DNA of 64,000 bases from Microtetraspora glauca (GCA_000721275.1 JOFO01000016.1:65678-129677); one strand, 5' to 3'; shown: positions 7,827-16,872, counted from the stretch's first letter. A program made the numbers and translations. The notes: generated from the sequence alone by a model not told the origin.

Positions 7827-8122
7827 CTTACCGAGGGGGGGTCGGCGCGCGATTCGGCCGACTGCAAATGGGGTGCACCCCGTTCCCCGAGGTCGGCGGG
7901 GGTCTCCCCGGCGCGTCGCACGCCACCCCGCGCCCGGCCCCCGCGCCTCCCGCCCGGCCCCGCGCCCGCCTCCGCCCGCCCGCCTCCGCCCGCTCCCTCC
8001 CGTACGACCGCGAACGGCCCCGTCCCGTACGACCGCGCTCGCCTCCGCCCCGCACGACGGCGACCGCCCCGGACGGCGCACGCCGGGGCGCGCCGGCCGG
8101 TCCGCCGTCCTAGCGTGGAGCC
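7819..8122. other. Intergenic region between TetR and VOC genes
   Basis: About 300 bp between divergent genes. It holds a perfect 12-bp palindrome GGGGTGCACCCC (7870-7881) and a long C-rich tract of imperfect CGCCC/GCCCG runs. Reading frames through it are biased composition only. The promoters of both flanking genes should lie here, but I see no convincing -35/-10 pair. Confidence 0.4.
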
Positions 8123-9016
8123 ATGGCCGTATACACAGAGGGCACCCCGTGCTGGGTGGACGCGCAGCTCCCCGACCTGGAGGCGGGCAAGCGCTTCTAC
8201 GGCGAGCTCTTCGGCTGGACCTTCGACGAGGACCGCGACGAGGCCCTGCTGGACGGCCGCCGGGTCGCCGGGCTGCTCCCCAAGCGCGACGGCCGGATGC
8301 CCACGACCTGGACCGTCTACCTCGCCACCGCCGACGCCGGCACCGTGGCCTCCCGGGTCCGGGCGGCCGGCGGGCAGATGGTCATGGAGCCGTACCCGGT
8401 CGGCCCCTTCGGCGTCCTCGCCCTCGCCGCCGACCCCGGCGGCGCCGTCGTCGGCCTGCGCCAGTCCGGCGAGGACGACGGCTTCGAGGTCGTGAACGAA
8501 CCCGGCGCGTTCTGCTGGATGGAGGTGTACACCCGCCGCCCCGGGCCCGTGGACACCTTCTACGCCTCCGTCTTCGGCTGGCTCGGCCGCCAGGCCGACC
8601 CCGCCGAGGAGGGCAAGGAGCCCGGTTTCGACTACCGGGTCTGGTCCCCGCCCGGCTCCCGCGCCGGCGACGACACCGCCTTCGGCGGCCGGGCCGTCAT
8701 CACCGACGCCTTCCCCACCGAGATGCCCGGCCACGTCCTCGTCTACTTCGCCGTCCGCGACACCGACGAGGCGTGCGCCACCACCGTCCGGCTCGGCGGC
8801 CGGGTCGCCGAACCCCCCGCCGACACCCCCCACGGCCGGATCGCCGTCCTCCACGACAACCAGGGCGCCCGCTTCGCCGTCCTCGCCGACCCGGCCGCCC
8901 CGCCGGCCCCCCTCGCGGCCGGCGAGGAGCCCGCCGCCCTCTCCACCGACACCGCCCCCCTCGCCGTCCCCGCACCCCCCGCCTCCACCCTCGCGGAGCC
9001 GCCGCCCGACCGGTGA
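8123..9016 (+). CDS. VOC (glyoxalase/bleomycin resistance fold) family protein, two tandem domains
   Basis: A 297-residue protein with two consecutive vicinal-oxygen-chelate modules. The first starts TPCWVDAQLPDLEAGKRFY with ELFGWTFD (residues about 8-35) and ends near GLRQSGE. The second begins FCWMEVYTRRPGPVDTFYASVFGW and ends with HDNQGARFAVL. Each has the paired beta-alpha-beta-beta-beta pattern of the fold. A Pro/Ala-rich tail of about 50 residues follows. Such proteins are called glyoxalases or hydroxylases on weak evidence; no substrate can be given. The next gene downstream is afsK, 125 bp away on the same strand. Confidence 0.82.
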   Translation: MAVYTEGTPCWVDAQLPDLEAGKRFYGELFGWTFDEDRDEALLDGRRVAGLLPKRDGRMPTTWTVYLATADAGTVASRVRAAGGQMVMEPYPVGPFGVLALAADPGGAVVGLRQSGEDDGFEVVNEPGAFCWMEVYTRRPGPVDTFYASVFGWLGRQADPAEEGKEPGFDYRVWSPPGSRAGDDTAFGGRAVITDAFPTEMPGHVLVYFAVRDTDEACATTVRLGGRVAEPPADTPHGRIAVLHDNQGARFAVLADPAAPPAPLAAGEEPAALSTDTAPLAVPAPPASTLAEPPPDR

Positions 9017-9141
9017 GGCTTCCGCTCCGTATGAGGTGTGACACCCCGATCCGCCCCCGGGTTCGCAACAAGGGCTCCGGACAGGAAGAATCAGGGGCCC
9101 GGGCCGTACCGTCATGGCCCGTACGGGGAGGTGGCAGGCAA

Positions 9142-11508
9142 GTGGAACAGCTGACGCAGCACGACCCGAGACGCATCGGGCCCTTCGAGGTGCTGGGCCG
9201 GCTCGGCGCGGGCGGCATGGGCCTGGTCTATCTCGCGCGGTCGGCGTCCGGCCGGCGCGTGGCGATCAAGACCGTGCGCACGGAGCTCGCGGAGGACCAG
9301 CTGTTCCGGGTCCGCTTCACCCGGGAGGTGGAGGCCGCCCGGGCGGTGTCCGGGTTCTACACGGCCGCCGTCGTCGACGCCGACCCGCGCGCCGCCGTGC
9401 CGTGGCTGGCGACCGCGTACGTCCCGGCGCCGTCGCTGGAAGAGATAGTGAACGAGTGCGGGCCGCTCCCGGCCCAGGCCGTCCGCTGGCTCGCCGCCGG
9501 TGTCGCCGAGGCCCTGCAGTCCATCCACGGCGCCGGGCTCGTCCACCGCGACCTCAAGCCGTCGAACGTGCTCGTCGTCGAGGACGGGCCCCGGGTGATC
9601 GACTTCGGCATCGCGTCCGGCGTCTCCAACACACGGCTGACGATGACCAACGTCGCCGTGGGCACCCCCGCCTACATGTCGCCCGAGCAGGCCCGGGACT
9701 CGCGCAGCGTCACCGGCGCCAGCGACGTCTTCTCGCTCGGCTCCATGCTGGTGTTCGCCGCCACCGGCCACGCGCCCTTCCACGGCGCCAACCCGGTGGA
9801 GACCGTCTTCATGCTGCTCCGCGAGGGCCCCGACCTGGAGGGCCTGCCGGAGGAGCTGCGGCCGCTCATCGAGGCGTGCATGCAGATGGACGTGGCCCAG
9901 CGGCCGACGCCGGCCGACCTCCAGGCCATGCTCGCCCCGCACCTCTTCGGCCCCGGCAGCGACGACAGCGGCACCGCGTCGGCGTGGTTGCCGGAGAGCG
10001 CCGTCGCCATGATCGAGACCCGCCGCGGCGGCGGCCGGACGGTCCCGCAGCCGCCGGTGTCCCCGCCGCCGATGCCGCCGCGCCCGCCCGTCCCGTACGA
10101 CGGCGGCGACCCGCGTGCGCCCGAGCCCGTCCACGCGGGCGGCCGGCACGCGGGGCCCGCGGAGGAGTCCGGCGGGCCGGTGCGGCTCGGCGGCGCCACC
10201 GTGCCGATCGGCCCCGGGCCGCGGGTCGCGGACACCCGGGCGGCGCTCGCGGTCGGCCAGGCCGCCGACCCGCACGCCACCGGCTGGCTCCGGCCGCCCG
10301 GCGGGGAGGCGGCGCCCGCGCCCGCCCCGGCGCCGGAGGCCCCGGCCGTACCGCCGCAGCCGGCGCCCGGCGGCTGGCGGCCGTGGCGCTTCCGCATGTC
10401 GAACGACGTGTGGGGGACGCCGGTCGTCGACGGCGACCTGCTGTACGTGACCTCCTTCGAGGTGCACGCGCTGGACACCGGGTCCGGCCGGCGCCAGTTC
10501 AAGACCCGGGACGTGGCCTGGTCGATGGCGGTCGCGCAGGGCCGGATCCACGCCTCGGACGGGCCCACGCTGTACGCGCTGGACGCCGTCGACGGCAGCG
10601 AGCGGTGGCGGCTGCGCACCGACGCCTGGGTGTACTCCCTCCAGGTGGACCGGGGCACCGTCGTCACCGGCACCCGGGGCGGCGGCGTGCAGGGCTGGGA
10701 GGCGTCCAACGGCGCCAAGCTGTGGGAGATCACCGGCTGCCAGACGGACTTCGAGACCCCGGAGGCGGGCCCGGCCGTGCACGGCGACACCGTGTACGTG
10801 TGGCGGGACGCCCGGCTCCAGGCGCTCGACGCCCGCACGGGCACCGAGCGCTGGTCGTACCCGATCGGCGACGCCGCGTCCTGCGGGCACGTCCCGGTGC
10901 GGGTCGCCCCTGCCGAGGACGGCTGCGTGTACGTCTCCGCCGGCACCCGCGTCCTGTCCATCGACATCGCCGCCGGGCACGTCCGCTGGCACTTCGAGGC
11001 GCCCGCCGTCTTCCTCTCGCCGCCCGCCTTCGCGCCCGGCCCGGCGGTCACCGGCGGCGGCGTGTACCTGGCCGACCACCTCGGCACGGTGTACGCGATC
11101 GACGCCACCACCGGGCAGGACCGCTGGCGGATCGCGACCGAGCAGCGCCAGTCGTCCGAGCCGGTGCTCGTCGCCGCGGGCAACGTGCACGTCGGCAGCG
11201 GCAGCGCCCTCTACACCCTGGACGCGGTCACGGGCACGCCCCGCTGGCGGTTCGCGGCCGGCTCCGAACTGGTCGGCACCCCGGTCGTCGCGGACGGGCG
11301 GGTCCACTTCGGCTCCGCCGACCACGTGCTGTACACGCTGGACGCGACCGGTGGGCAGCTGCGCTGGAAGCTCGCCACGGGCGGCGAGATCACCGGCTCG
11401 CCGGTGGTCCGCAACGGGGTCGTGTACGCGTGCAGCAAGGACCGCTGCGTGTACGCGCTCGACGCGGCGAAGGGCACGGCCACGGGCCGCGGCTCGGCGG
11501 CCCGCTAG
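9142..11508 (+). CDS. afsK: Serine/threonine protein kinase AfsK with PQQ-type beta-propeller
   Basis: A 788-residue kinase that phosphorylates AfsR and takes part in control of secondary metabolism and hyphal growth. Kinase domain: GAGGMG loop (22-27), Lys43, HRDLKPSN (135-142), DFG (154-156), and an activation loop with Thr164, Thr167 and Thr169. In S. coelicolor AfsK Thr168 is the reported autophosphorylation site; by my count Thr167 here is its equivalent. A Pro-rich linker (about 290-410) leads to a C-terminal propeller with repeated ALD-type blades (LDTGSGRRQF, LDAVDGSERW, LDARTGTERW, IDATTGQDRW, LDAVTGTPRW). There is no membrane helix. The start GTG at 9142 follows GGGGAGG. afsR lies about 11 kb away. 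The match to AfsK rests on recalled sequence and architecture. Confidence 0.83.
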   Translation: MEQLTQHDPRRIGPFEVLGRLGAGGMGLVYLARSASGRRVAIKTVRTELAEDQLFRVRFTREVEAARAVSGFYTAAVVDADPRAAVPWLATAYVPAPSLEEIVNECGPLPAQAVRWLAAGVAEALQSIHGAGLVHRDLKPSNVLVVEDGPRVIDFGIASGVSNTRLTMTNVAVGTPAYMSPEQARDSRSVTGASDVFSLGSMLVFAATGHAPFHGANPVETVFMLLREGPDLEGLPEELRPLIEACMQMDVAQRPTPADLQAMLAPHLFGPGSDDSGTASAWLPESAVAMIETRRGGGRTVPQPPVSPPPMPPRPPVPYDGGDPRAPEPVHAGGRHAGPAEESGGPVRLGGATVPIGPGPRVADTRAALAVGQAADPHATGWLRPPGGEAAPAPAPAPEAPAVPPQPAPGGWRPWRFRMSNDVWGTPVVDGDLLYVTSFEVHALDTGSGRRQFKTRDVAWSMAVAQGRIHASDGPTLYALDAVDGSERWRLRTDAWVYSLQVDRGTVVTGTRGGGVQGWEASNGAKLWEITGCQTDFETPEAGPAVHGDTVYVWRDARLQALDARTGTERWSYPIGDAASCGHVPVRVAPAEDGCVYVSAGTRVLSIDIAAGHVRWHFEAPAVFLSPPAFAPGPAVTGGGVYLADHLGTVYAIDATTGQDRWRIATEQRQSSEPVLVAAGNVHVGSGSALYTLDAVTGTPRWRFAAGSELVGTPVVADGRVHFGSADHVLYTLDATGGQLRWKLATGGEITGSPVVRNGVVYACSKDRCVYALDAAKGTATGRGSAAR

Positions 11509-12143
11509 CCCGTCGGCCGGTCGTCCCGGCCGTCCCGGTCGCGGGGCGGGTCGGCCGGCACGTCGAAGCGGCCGGGAGCGGCGTACGGCATGGACCGGGT
11601 CTCGGCGTCGTACCCGCCGCGCCCGTCGTACCCGTCGTGTCCGTCGCGCGTCTCGGCCGTGACCGGGCCCGTGTCCTGCGGCCGGGCGGGCGGCTGCTCG
11701 TCGCGCCGGGTGCGCGCCTGCCGGTGGTCCTTGCGGCGGCCCGCCATGACGAGCGCGCCGAGCAGCAGCAGGATGCCGCCGCCGACGGCGTTGGCGACGC
11801 CGTCGCCGAGGCCGCGCCCGTCGCCGGACACGACGAGGCTGCCCTCGGCCTGCCCGACCCGGACCATCCACAGGACGGTGAAGCCGAGGACGACCACGCC
11901 GGCGACGGCGACGAGCACCCGGGAACGCAGCACCACGCCGACGACGGCGAGCAGGGCGGCGACGGCGAACGGCAGCAGGATCGAGCCGATGACCCCGGCC
12001 CGGGTCTCGGTGATGCCGGAGAAGAGGTCCCCGATCCGGTAGTCGCGGCCGTGACGGCCGTCGTACCAGGCACGGAAGGGGCTCCAGACGGCGGCCGTCG
12101 CTCCGACGAGGGCGAGGACCGAGCCGACGACGTTGCGGATCAT
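11505..12143 (-). CDS. Small polytopic membrane protein, hypothetical
   Basis: A 212-residue protein with four predicted membrane helices: VVGSVLALVGATAAVW near the N terminus, VIGSILLPFAVAALLAVVGVVL, VLVAVAGVVVLGFTVLWMV, and VANAVGGGILLLLGALVMAG. A long charged cytoplasmic tail rich in Arg, Asp, Gly and Tyr follows (HDGYDGRGGYD). The ATG at 12143 has GAGGAGGG upstream. Its stop overlaps the afsK stop tail to tail by 4 bp (CTAG). I do not recognise the family; relatives are annotated as hypothetical or DUF membrane proteins in Streptomyces. Confidence 0.75.
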   Translation of the reverse strand: MIRNVVGSVLALVGATAAVWSPFRAWYDGRHGRDYRIGDLFSGITETRAGVIGSILLPFAVAALLAVVGVVLRSRVLVAVAGVVVLGFTVLWMVRVGQAEGSLVVSGDGRGLGDGVANAVGGGILLLLGALVMAGRRKDHRQARTRRDEQPPARPQDTGPVTAETRDGHDGYDGRGGYDAETRSMPYAAPGRFDVPADPPRDRDGRDDRPTG

Positions 12144-12282
12144 CGTGCGCCCTCCTCGGGGTGCTTCGAGGTCCTGCGCTCCCGCTTTCGACGCTACGCG
12201 CGGTGGCCGGGGCCCGCCATGCGGGGCGCCGGGGCTCGCTAGGGTGTGGCCCGCACACGACGGACGGACGGGGAGGACGGCG

Positions 12283-12828
12283 ATGGTACGGACCCGGTGG
12301 AAGCTGGCGGCGGCGCTGACGGTGGTGGTGCTGGCGCTGACCGGCTTCGAGACCGGCTCGGGCGGCAAGGGCGGCGGCAGCGGCAAGAGCAAGAGCCGCA
12401 GCAGTGACGGCGGCGGCTGCTCCAGCGACAAGAAGGACAACGACGACTACCAGGGCTCCGGGTGGAGCGGGGACGGCGGCAGCGGCAGCGAGTACACCGC
12501 CGAGCCGGCGTCCTCCGCCTCCGGCACGGCGGGCCCGGACGTGACGGTCGTCGACTGCGTGGAGCCCGCGCGGAAGAAGCGCAAGGGCAAGCCCGCCCGC
12601 AAGGCGGACACGACGGCGACGCTGCGGTTCTCCAACCCCGAGTACACCTCCCTCAGCTACCGCGTGGTCCTGGAGTTCCGCAGCGACAAGGGGTCCGTGA
12701 TCTCCACGGCGGAGACGACGGTGGCGCTGCAGGCGGGGGAGCGGAAGGACGTCGAGGTGCCGATGGGCAGCCCCGGGCTCGTGGACCGGGTCGCCTCGTG
12801 CACGGTCGGCACGGTGCAGCAGCTGTAG
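12283..12828 (+). CDS. Exported hypothetical protein with Gly/Ser-rich linker
   Basis: A 181-residue protein with an N-terminal signal segment (RWKLAAALTVVVLALTGF), a low-complexity Gly/Ser/Lys/Asp linker (about 25-75), and a C-terminal beta-rich domain (TATLRFSNPEYTSLSYRVV, TTVALQAGERKDVEV, VASCTVGTVQQL). Two Cys residues of the C-terminal domain could form a disulphide. There is no lipobox Cys. The ATG at 12283 has GGGGAGG upstream. I do not recognise a function; a small secreted or cell-wall protein is likely. Confidence 0.72.
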   Translation: MVRTRWKLAAALTVVVLALTGFETGSGGKGGGSGKSKSRSSDGGGCSSDKKDNDDYQGSGWSGDGGSGSEYTAEPASSASGTAGPDVTVVDCVEPARKKRKGKPARKADTTATLRFSNPEYTSLSYRVVLEFRSDKGSVISTAETTVALQAGERKDVEVPMGSPGLVDRVASCTVGTVQQL

Positions 12829-12858
12829 TCCGGGAGCACGGTCCGGGAGCGGCAGGCC

Positions 12859-13647
12859 CTACCGCGTCCGGTGTCCGGTCCGCCGCGCGGTGAACAGCTC
12901 CGCCTGCCGGTCCGCCGGCAGGTTCCCGAGCGTCACCAGGTGCGGGGCCTGGGCGAGCGCCTGGGACCTCACCGCCTCCTTGGCCGTCCACAGGGCCCGT
13001 ACGGTGCCCTGCACGGCCTCCGTCGGGTAGCCGGCGATGACGGCCGCCGCCTCCCGCGCGGCGGCGAGCGCACCGCCGGGCGCGGTCACCTCGCTGACCA
13101 GGCCGGTCTCGTAGGCGCGCCGGGCGGAGAGGCGTTCGGCGGAGCCCATGAGGGCCATCCGGGCGATCTCCCCGAAGGGCGTCCGCTGCGCCATGTGGAT
13201 GGTCTCGAAGGCGCTGACCATGCCGTAGGTGGTGTGCGGGTCGAAGAAGGTCGCCGTCTCGCCGGCGATCAGGAACTCGGCCTCGCCGAGCAGGTAGAAG
13301 GCGCCCCCGCAGGCCATCCCCTCGACCGCGGCGATCACCGGTTTCCACAGGTCGTTGGCCTTGGGCCCGATGGCGATCAGCGGGTCGTCGACGCTGTACG
13401 GGGACGGGGGCTGCGGCACCCGGGCGGCGTCGTCGCGGTCGACGCCGGTGCAGAAGGCGCGGCCGCCGGCGCCGGTGAGGACGATCGCGCGGACGGTGTC
13501 GTCGTACCGGAATCCCCGCCAGGCGGCGGCGAGCGCGTCCGCCATGGCGAGGGTGATCGCGTTGTGGCGGGCGGGCCGGTCGAGGGTGACGACGGCGACG
13601 CCGGTCTGCTCGTCGCGTTCCACCGCGAGGCCGGGGGCGCCGCTCAT
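12859..13647 (-). CDS. Enoyl-CoA hydratase/isomerase family protein
   Basis: A 262-residue crotonase-fold enzyme acting on an enoyl-CoA. Seen: LDRPARHNAITLAMADAL near residues 23-40, the oxyanion-hole segment FCTGVDRDD, then AAVEGMACGGAFYLLGEAEFLIA (GMACGG being the second oxyanion peptide), and TYGMVSAFET. The start overlaps the stop of the DUF35 gene by 4 bp (ATGA), so it is the third gene of a thiolase-DUF35-hydratase operon. In steroid side-chain or ring breakdown such an enzyme hydrates the enoyl-CoA that an Ltp/DUF35 aldolase then cleaves. The convergent gene at 12283 ends 30 bp away. Confidence 0.86.
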   Translation of the reverse strand: MSGAPGLAVERDEQTGVAVVTLDRPARHNAITLAMADALAAAWRGFRYDDTVRAIVLTGAGGRAFCTGVDRDDAARVPQPPSPYSVDDPLIAIGPKANDLWKPVIAAVEGMACGGAFYLLGEAEFLIAGETATFFDPHTTYGMVSAFETIHMAQRTPFGEIARMALMGSAERLSARRAYETGLVSEVTAPGGALAAAREAAAVIAGYPTEAVQGTVRALWTAKEAVRSQALAQAPHLVTLGNLPADRQAELFTARRTGHRTR

Positions 13648-14075
13648 CCGCGTTCCAGGAGCCAGCGGGGGACGGCGATGCCGTCGATCTCGGTGAAGGC
13701 GACGCGGACGGGGGCGCCGATCCGCAGCCGGGCGGGGTCGAGGGAGTTCAGGGGGGCGTCGGGGGCGGTGACGACGTTGCCGGCGAGGCGGACGCGGGGG
13801 GCGTCGGCGAGTTCGACGAGGACCGCGTTGTAGGGGGCCTGGGCGGCGTAGTCGGGCAGCAGCGGCGGGTGCGGGAGCACGTACGACCAGATCCGGCCGC
13901 GGCCGGACATGCGCCGCCAGGTGGTGGCGAAGGACTGGCAGTGGGGGCAGCAGGGGCGGGGCGGGAAGCGGAGTTCGCCGCAGTGGTCCTCGGCGCACGC
14001 CTGGATCCGGAGTTCGCCGCGGGCGGTGAACTCCCAGAAGGGGGCGCCGTCTTCGTCGATGACGGGGTTCAGCAC
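13644..14075 (-). CDS. DUF35 (Zn ribbon plus OB-fold) acyl-CoA associated protein
   Basis: A 143-residue protein with a rubredoxin-like zinc ribbon, CAEDHC and CCPHC (four Cys around residues 27-46), then an OB fold (VLVELADAPRVRLAGNVV, IGAPVRVAFTEIDG). DUF35 proteins bind acyl-CoA and form the active aldolase with an Ltp-type thiolase homologue, as in ChsH2/Ltp2. Here it lies directly between such a thiolase homologue (3 bp upstream) and an enoyl-CoA hydratase (ATGA overlap downstream), so a complex with the 14079 gene product is expected. Confidence 0.87.
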   Translation of the reverse strand: MLNPVIDEDGAPFWEFTARGELRIQACAEDHCGELRFPPRPCCPHCQSFATTWRRMSGRGRIWSYVLPHPPLLPDYAAQAPYNAVLVELADAPRVRLAGNVVTAPDAPLNSLDPARLRIGAPVRVAFTEIDGIAVPRWLLERG

Positions 14076-14078
14076 GGG

Positions 14079-15221
14079 TCAGCTCCTGAGGAGGAGGGCG
14101 GAGGTGGGGACGCCTTCGCCGGCGGTGACGAGGCAGGTGGCGGCGCCGGGGACCTGGGCGGTGGAGGTGCCGCGGAGCTGCTTGACGCCCTCGTTGACGA
14201 GGTTGAAGCCGTGGACGTACGCCTCGGAGAGGCCGCCGCCGCCGGTGTTGAGGGGGAGCCGGCCGCCGAGTTCGAGGGCGCCGCCCTCGGTGAAGGCGGC
14301 GCCCTCGCCGCGCCCGCAGAAGCCGTAGCCCTCCAGGGAGAGCGGGATCAGCGGGGTGAAGGCGTCGTAGATCTGGGCGACGTCGACGTCCTGGGGGCCG
14401 AAGTCGGCGGTCTTCCACAGGTGGCGGGCGGCGGTCCAGGCGGGTCCGGTGAGCGGGTCGTCGTTCCAGTAGTTGACCATGCCGTGGTGCTGGGCGGGCA
14501 GGCCCTGGGCGGCGGAGTGCACGTAGACGGGCCGCTGCCGGCAGTCGCGGGCGCGTTCGGCGGAGACGACGACGCAGGCGAGGGCCCCGTCGGTCTCCAG
14601 GCAGTTGTCGAAGAGGCAGAGGGGTTCGCTGATCCAGCGGGAGGTCATGTACATCTCGCGGGTCAGCGGGCGCTCGTACATGATCGCGGCGGGGTTCTGG
14701 TTGGCGCGGTTGCGGCAGGCGAGGGCGACGTTGAAGAGGTGGTCGCGGGTGGCGCCGTACTCGTGCATGTAGCGGCGGGCGAGCATGCCGATCTCGTCGG
14801 CGGGGCGGAGCAGTCCGTGCGGGCGGGTCCACTGGCCGGGGGTGGGGAGCTGGACGGCGGTGTTCTTCCAGGGGCGGGGGCCGGAGCCGCGCTTGCGGGA
14901 GCGCCAGGCGACGCCGACGCTCGCCTGGCCGGTGGCGACGGCGGCGGCGAGGTGGCCGACGGTGGCGCAGGAGCCGCCGCCGCCGTAGCCGACCCGGGAG
15001 AAGAAGGTGACGTCGCCGGCGCCGATGGCCTTGGCGACCTCGACCTCGTCGGTCTCCTCCATGGTGTAGGAGGCGAAGGCGTCGACCTCGGACGGGGCGA
15101 TGCCGGCGTCGTCGAGGGCGGCGAGGATCGCCCGGCACGCGAGGGTCTTCTCGGTCTCGGGGAGCTGTTTCGCGAAGGCGGTCTGTCCTATGCCGACGAT
15201 GGCGGTGGCGTCCTTGAGCAC
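14079..15221 (-). CDS. Thiolase-like Ltp protein, probable aldolase partner of DUF35
   Basis: A 380-residue thiolase-superfamily protein. Seen: AIVGIGQTAFAK at the N terminus, GYGGGGSCATVGHLAAAVATG (residues 78-98), ETDGALACVVVSAERA, AQIYDAFTPLIPLSLEGYGFCGRGEGA, and NTGGGGLSEAYVHGFN where a true thiolase would have a catalytic His-Pro. Cys85 is four positions off the usual nucleophile. These changes and the linked DUF35 gene point to the Ltp2-type retro-aldolase, which removes a small acyl-CoA from a beta-hydroxy acyl-CoA. The GTG start at 15221 follows GAGGAGG. It is divergent from the FadD3-like ligase with two TGACG palindromes between them. Confidence 0.83.
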   Translation of the reverse strand: MLKDATAIVGIGQTAFAKQLPETEKTLACRAILAALDDAGIAPSEVDAFASYTMEETDEVEVAKAIGAGDVTFFSRVGYGGGGSCATVGHLAAAVATGQASVGVAWRSRKRGSGPRPWKNTAVQLPTPGQWTRPHGLLRPADEIGMLARRYMHEYGATRDHLFNVALACRNRANQNPAAIMYERPLTREMYMTSRWISEPLCLFDNCLETDGALACVVVSAERARDCRQRPVYVHSAAQGLPAQHHGMVNYWNDDPLTGPAWTAARHLWKTADFGPQDVDVAQIYDAFTPLIPLSLEGYGFCGRGEGAAFTEGGALELGGRLPLNTGGGGLSEAYVHGFNLVNEGVKQLRGTSTAQVPGAATCLVTAGEGVPTSALLLRS

Positions 15222-15245
15222 CGGACCTCCTCAGGGGGCAGCACT

Positions 15246-15289
15246 GCTGACAGCGCGTCAGGCTACAACTAATCTGACGGATAGTCAGC
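15246..15289. promoter_or_regulatory. Two TGACG-type palindromes (sites C1 and C2)
   Basis: C1 is GCTGACAGCGCGTCAGG (15246-15262) and C2 is TCTGACGGATAGTCAGC (15273-15289). Each has one mismatch to the TGACG-NNN-CGTCA core. They lie between the divergent thiolase operon and the FadD3-like ligase, the same layout as sites A and B, so one site probably serves each gene. Confidence 0.62.
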
Positions 15290-15315
15290 TACGGTGCGGT
15301 GCCGGGAGGTTGGGT

Positions 15316-16872
15316 ATGGACGTGCGCGGCGACCTGGAGTGGGGCACGATCCCGGGGCTCGTCCGGGCGGCGGGGGAGCGGTATGGCGGGCGGGAGGCGG
15401 TCGCCGACGGCCGCACCCGCGTCTCGTACGCCGAGCTCGCCGCGCGCGTCGAACGGTCCGCCGCCGCCTGCCTGGCCGCCGGGGTGCGGGCCGGGGACCG
15501 GGTCGCGGTCTGGGCGCCCAACAGCCTCGACTGGATCGTCGCCGCCCTCGGCGCGGTCACTGCCGGCGCCGTCCTCGTCCCGCTCAACACCCGCTTCAAG
15601 GGCGCCGAGGCCGCCGACCTCCTCGCCCGCTCCCGCGCCCGCCTGCTCTTCGTCACCGGCACCTTCCTCGGCACCTCGTACGTCGCCTCCCTGCGCCGCG
15701 CCGGCGTGCCCCTGCCGCACCTGGAGCGGGTCGTCGTCCTGGGCGACACGGCCCCGGACGAGGCCGGGTGGTCGACCTGGAAGGCGTTCCTCGCGGCGGG
15801 CGACGGGGTGTCCGCGGCCCGCGTCCGGGCCCGCGCCGACGCCGTCGACCCGGACGCCCCCTCCGACATCGTCTACACCTCCGGCACCACCGGCCGCCCC
15901 AAGGGCGCCGTCATCAGCCACGCCCAGAGCCTGCGCTGCTACGCGCAGTGGGCGGAGCTCGCCGGGCTCGCCGAGGGCGACCGCTACCTGGTGGTGAACC
16001 CGTTCTTCCACACCTTCGGCTACAAGGCGGGCGTCCTCGCCTGCCTCATGCGCGGCGCGGTGATCGTGCCGCAGCCGGTCTTCACCGTCGACACCGTCCT
16101 CGCCAACATCGCGGCCGAGCGGATCAGCGTGCTGCCCGGCCCGCCCACCCTCCACCAGTCGCTGCTCGACCACCCGGCCCGCGCCGCACACGACCTCTCC
16201 AGCCTCCGGCTGGTCGTCACCGGCGCCGCCGTCGTCCCGCTGCTGCTCGTCGAACGGCTCCGCTCCGAACTGGGCGTCGGCACCGTCCTCACCGCGTACG
16301 GCCTGTCGGAGGCGAGCGGCCTCGTCACCATGTGCCGCCGCGACGACCCCGACGAGACCGTCGCCACCACCTCCGGCCGGCCCGTTCCCGGCGTCGAGGT
16401 CCGGCTCTCCGGCTCCGGCGAGGTGCTGGTCCGGGGGCACAACGTGATGCGCGGCTACTTCGAGGACGAGGAGGCGACGGCCGCCGCGATCGACCCGGAC
16501 GGCTGGCTGCGCACCGGGGACGTCGGGGTCCTCGACGCGGCCGGCAACCTGCGGATCACCGACCGGCTCAAGGACATGTTCATCGTCGGCGGCTTCAACG
16601 CCTACCCCGCCGAGATCGAGCAACTGCTGGGCCTGCACCCGGACATCGCCGACGTCGCCGTCATCGGCGTGCCCGACGCCCGGCTCGGTGAGGTCGGCAA
16701 GGCGTTCGCGGTGCGCCGGCCGGGCGCGCGGATCACCGCCGACGACCTGATCGCCTGGTCGCGGCGGGAGATGGCGAACTACAAGGTGCCCCGGCACGTC
16801 GAGTTCGTGACGGAGCTGCCGCGGAACGCGGGCGGGAAGGTGGTCAAGGGGGAGCTGCGGAAGCGGAGTTGA
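15316..16872 (+). CDS. FadD3-like acyl-CoA ligase (AMP-binding)
   Basis: A 518-residue adenylate-forming ligase. Motifs: IVYTSGTTGRPKGAVISH (about 185-202), FFHTFGYKAG, AYGLSEASG, and the C-terminal hinge GWLRTGDVGVLDAAGNLRITDRLKDMF followed by GGFNAYPAEIE and the catalytic-Lys region LPRNAGGKVVKGELRK. FadD3 of mycobacteria activates the C/D-ring propionate left from cholesterol; the overall sequence and length look closest to it, but the substrate here is unproved. The ATG at 15316 follows GGGAGG. Divergent from the Ltp/DUF35/hydratase operon and controlled with it by sites C1 and C2. Confidence 0.86.
   Translation: MDVRGDLEWGTIPGLVRAAGERYGGREAVADGRTRVSYAELAARVERSAAACLAAGVRAGDRVAVWAPNSLDWIVAALGAVTAGAVLVPLNTRFKGAEAADLLARSRARLLFVTGTFLGTSYVASLRRAGVPLPHLERVVVLGDTAPDEAGWSTWKAFLAAGDGVSAARVRARADAVDPDAPSDIVYTSGTTGRPKGAVISHAQSLRCYAQWAELAGLAEGDRYLVVNPFFHTFGYKAGVLACLMRGAVIVPQPVFTVDTVLANIAAERISVLPGPPTLHQSLLDHPARAAHDLSSLRLVVTGAAVVPLLLVERLRSELGVGTVLTAYGLSEASGLVTMCRRDDPDETVATTSGRPVPGVEVRLSGSGEVLVRGHNVMRGYFEDEEATAAAIDPDGWLRTGDVGVLDAAGNLRITDRLKDMFIVGGFNAYPAEIEQLLGLHPDIADVAVIGVPDARLGEVGKAFAVRRPGARITADDLIAWSRREMANYKVPRHVEFVTELPRNAGGKVVKGELRKRS

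Noticed and set aside
9112..12258. A 1048-codon minus-strand frame across afsK
   Set aside because: It mirrors a recognised kinase and propeller; the translation is Arg/Pro/Ala-rich with no domain.
12133..12282. Longer N terminus for the exported protein at 12283
   Set aside because: The upstream in-frame ATG has no ribosome binding site and would hide the signal peptide; GGGGAGG precedes the ATG at 12283.
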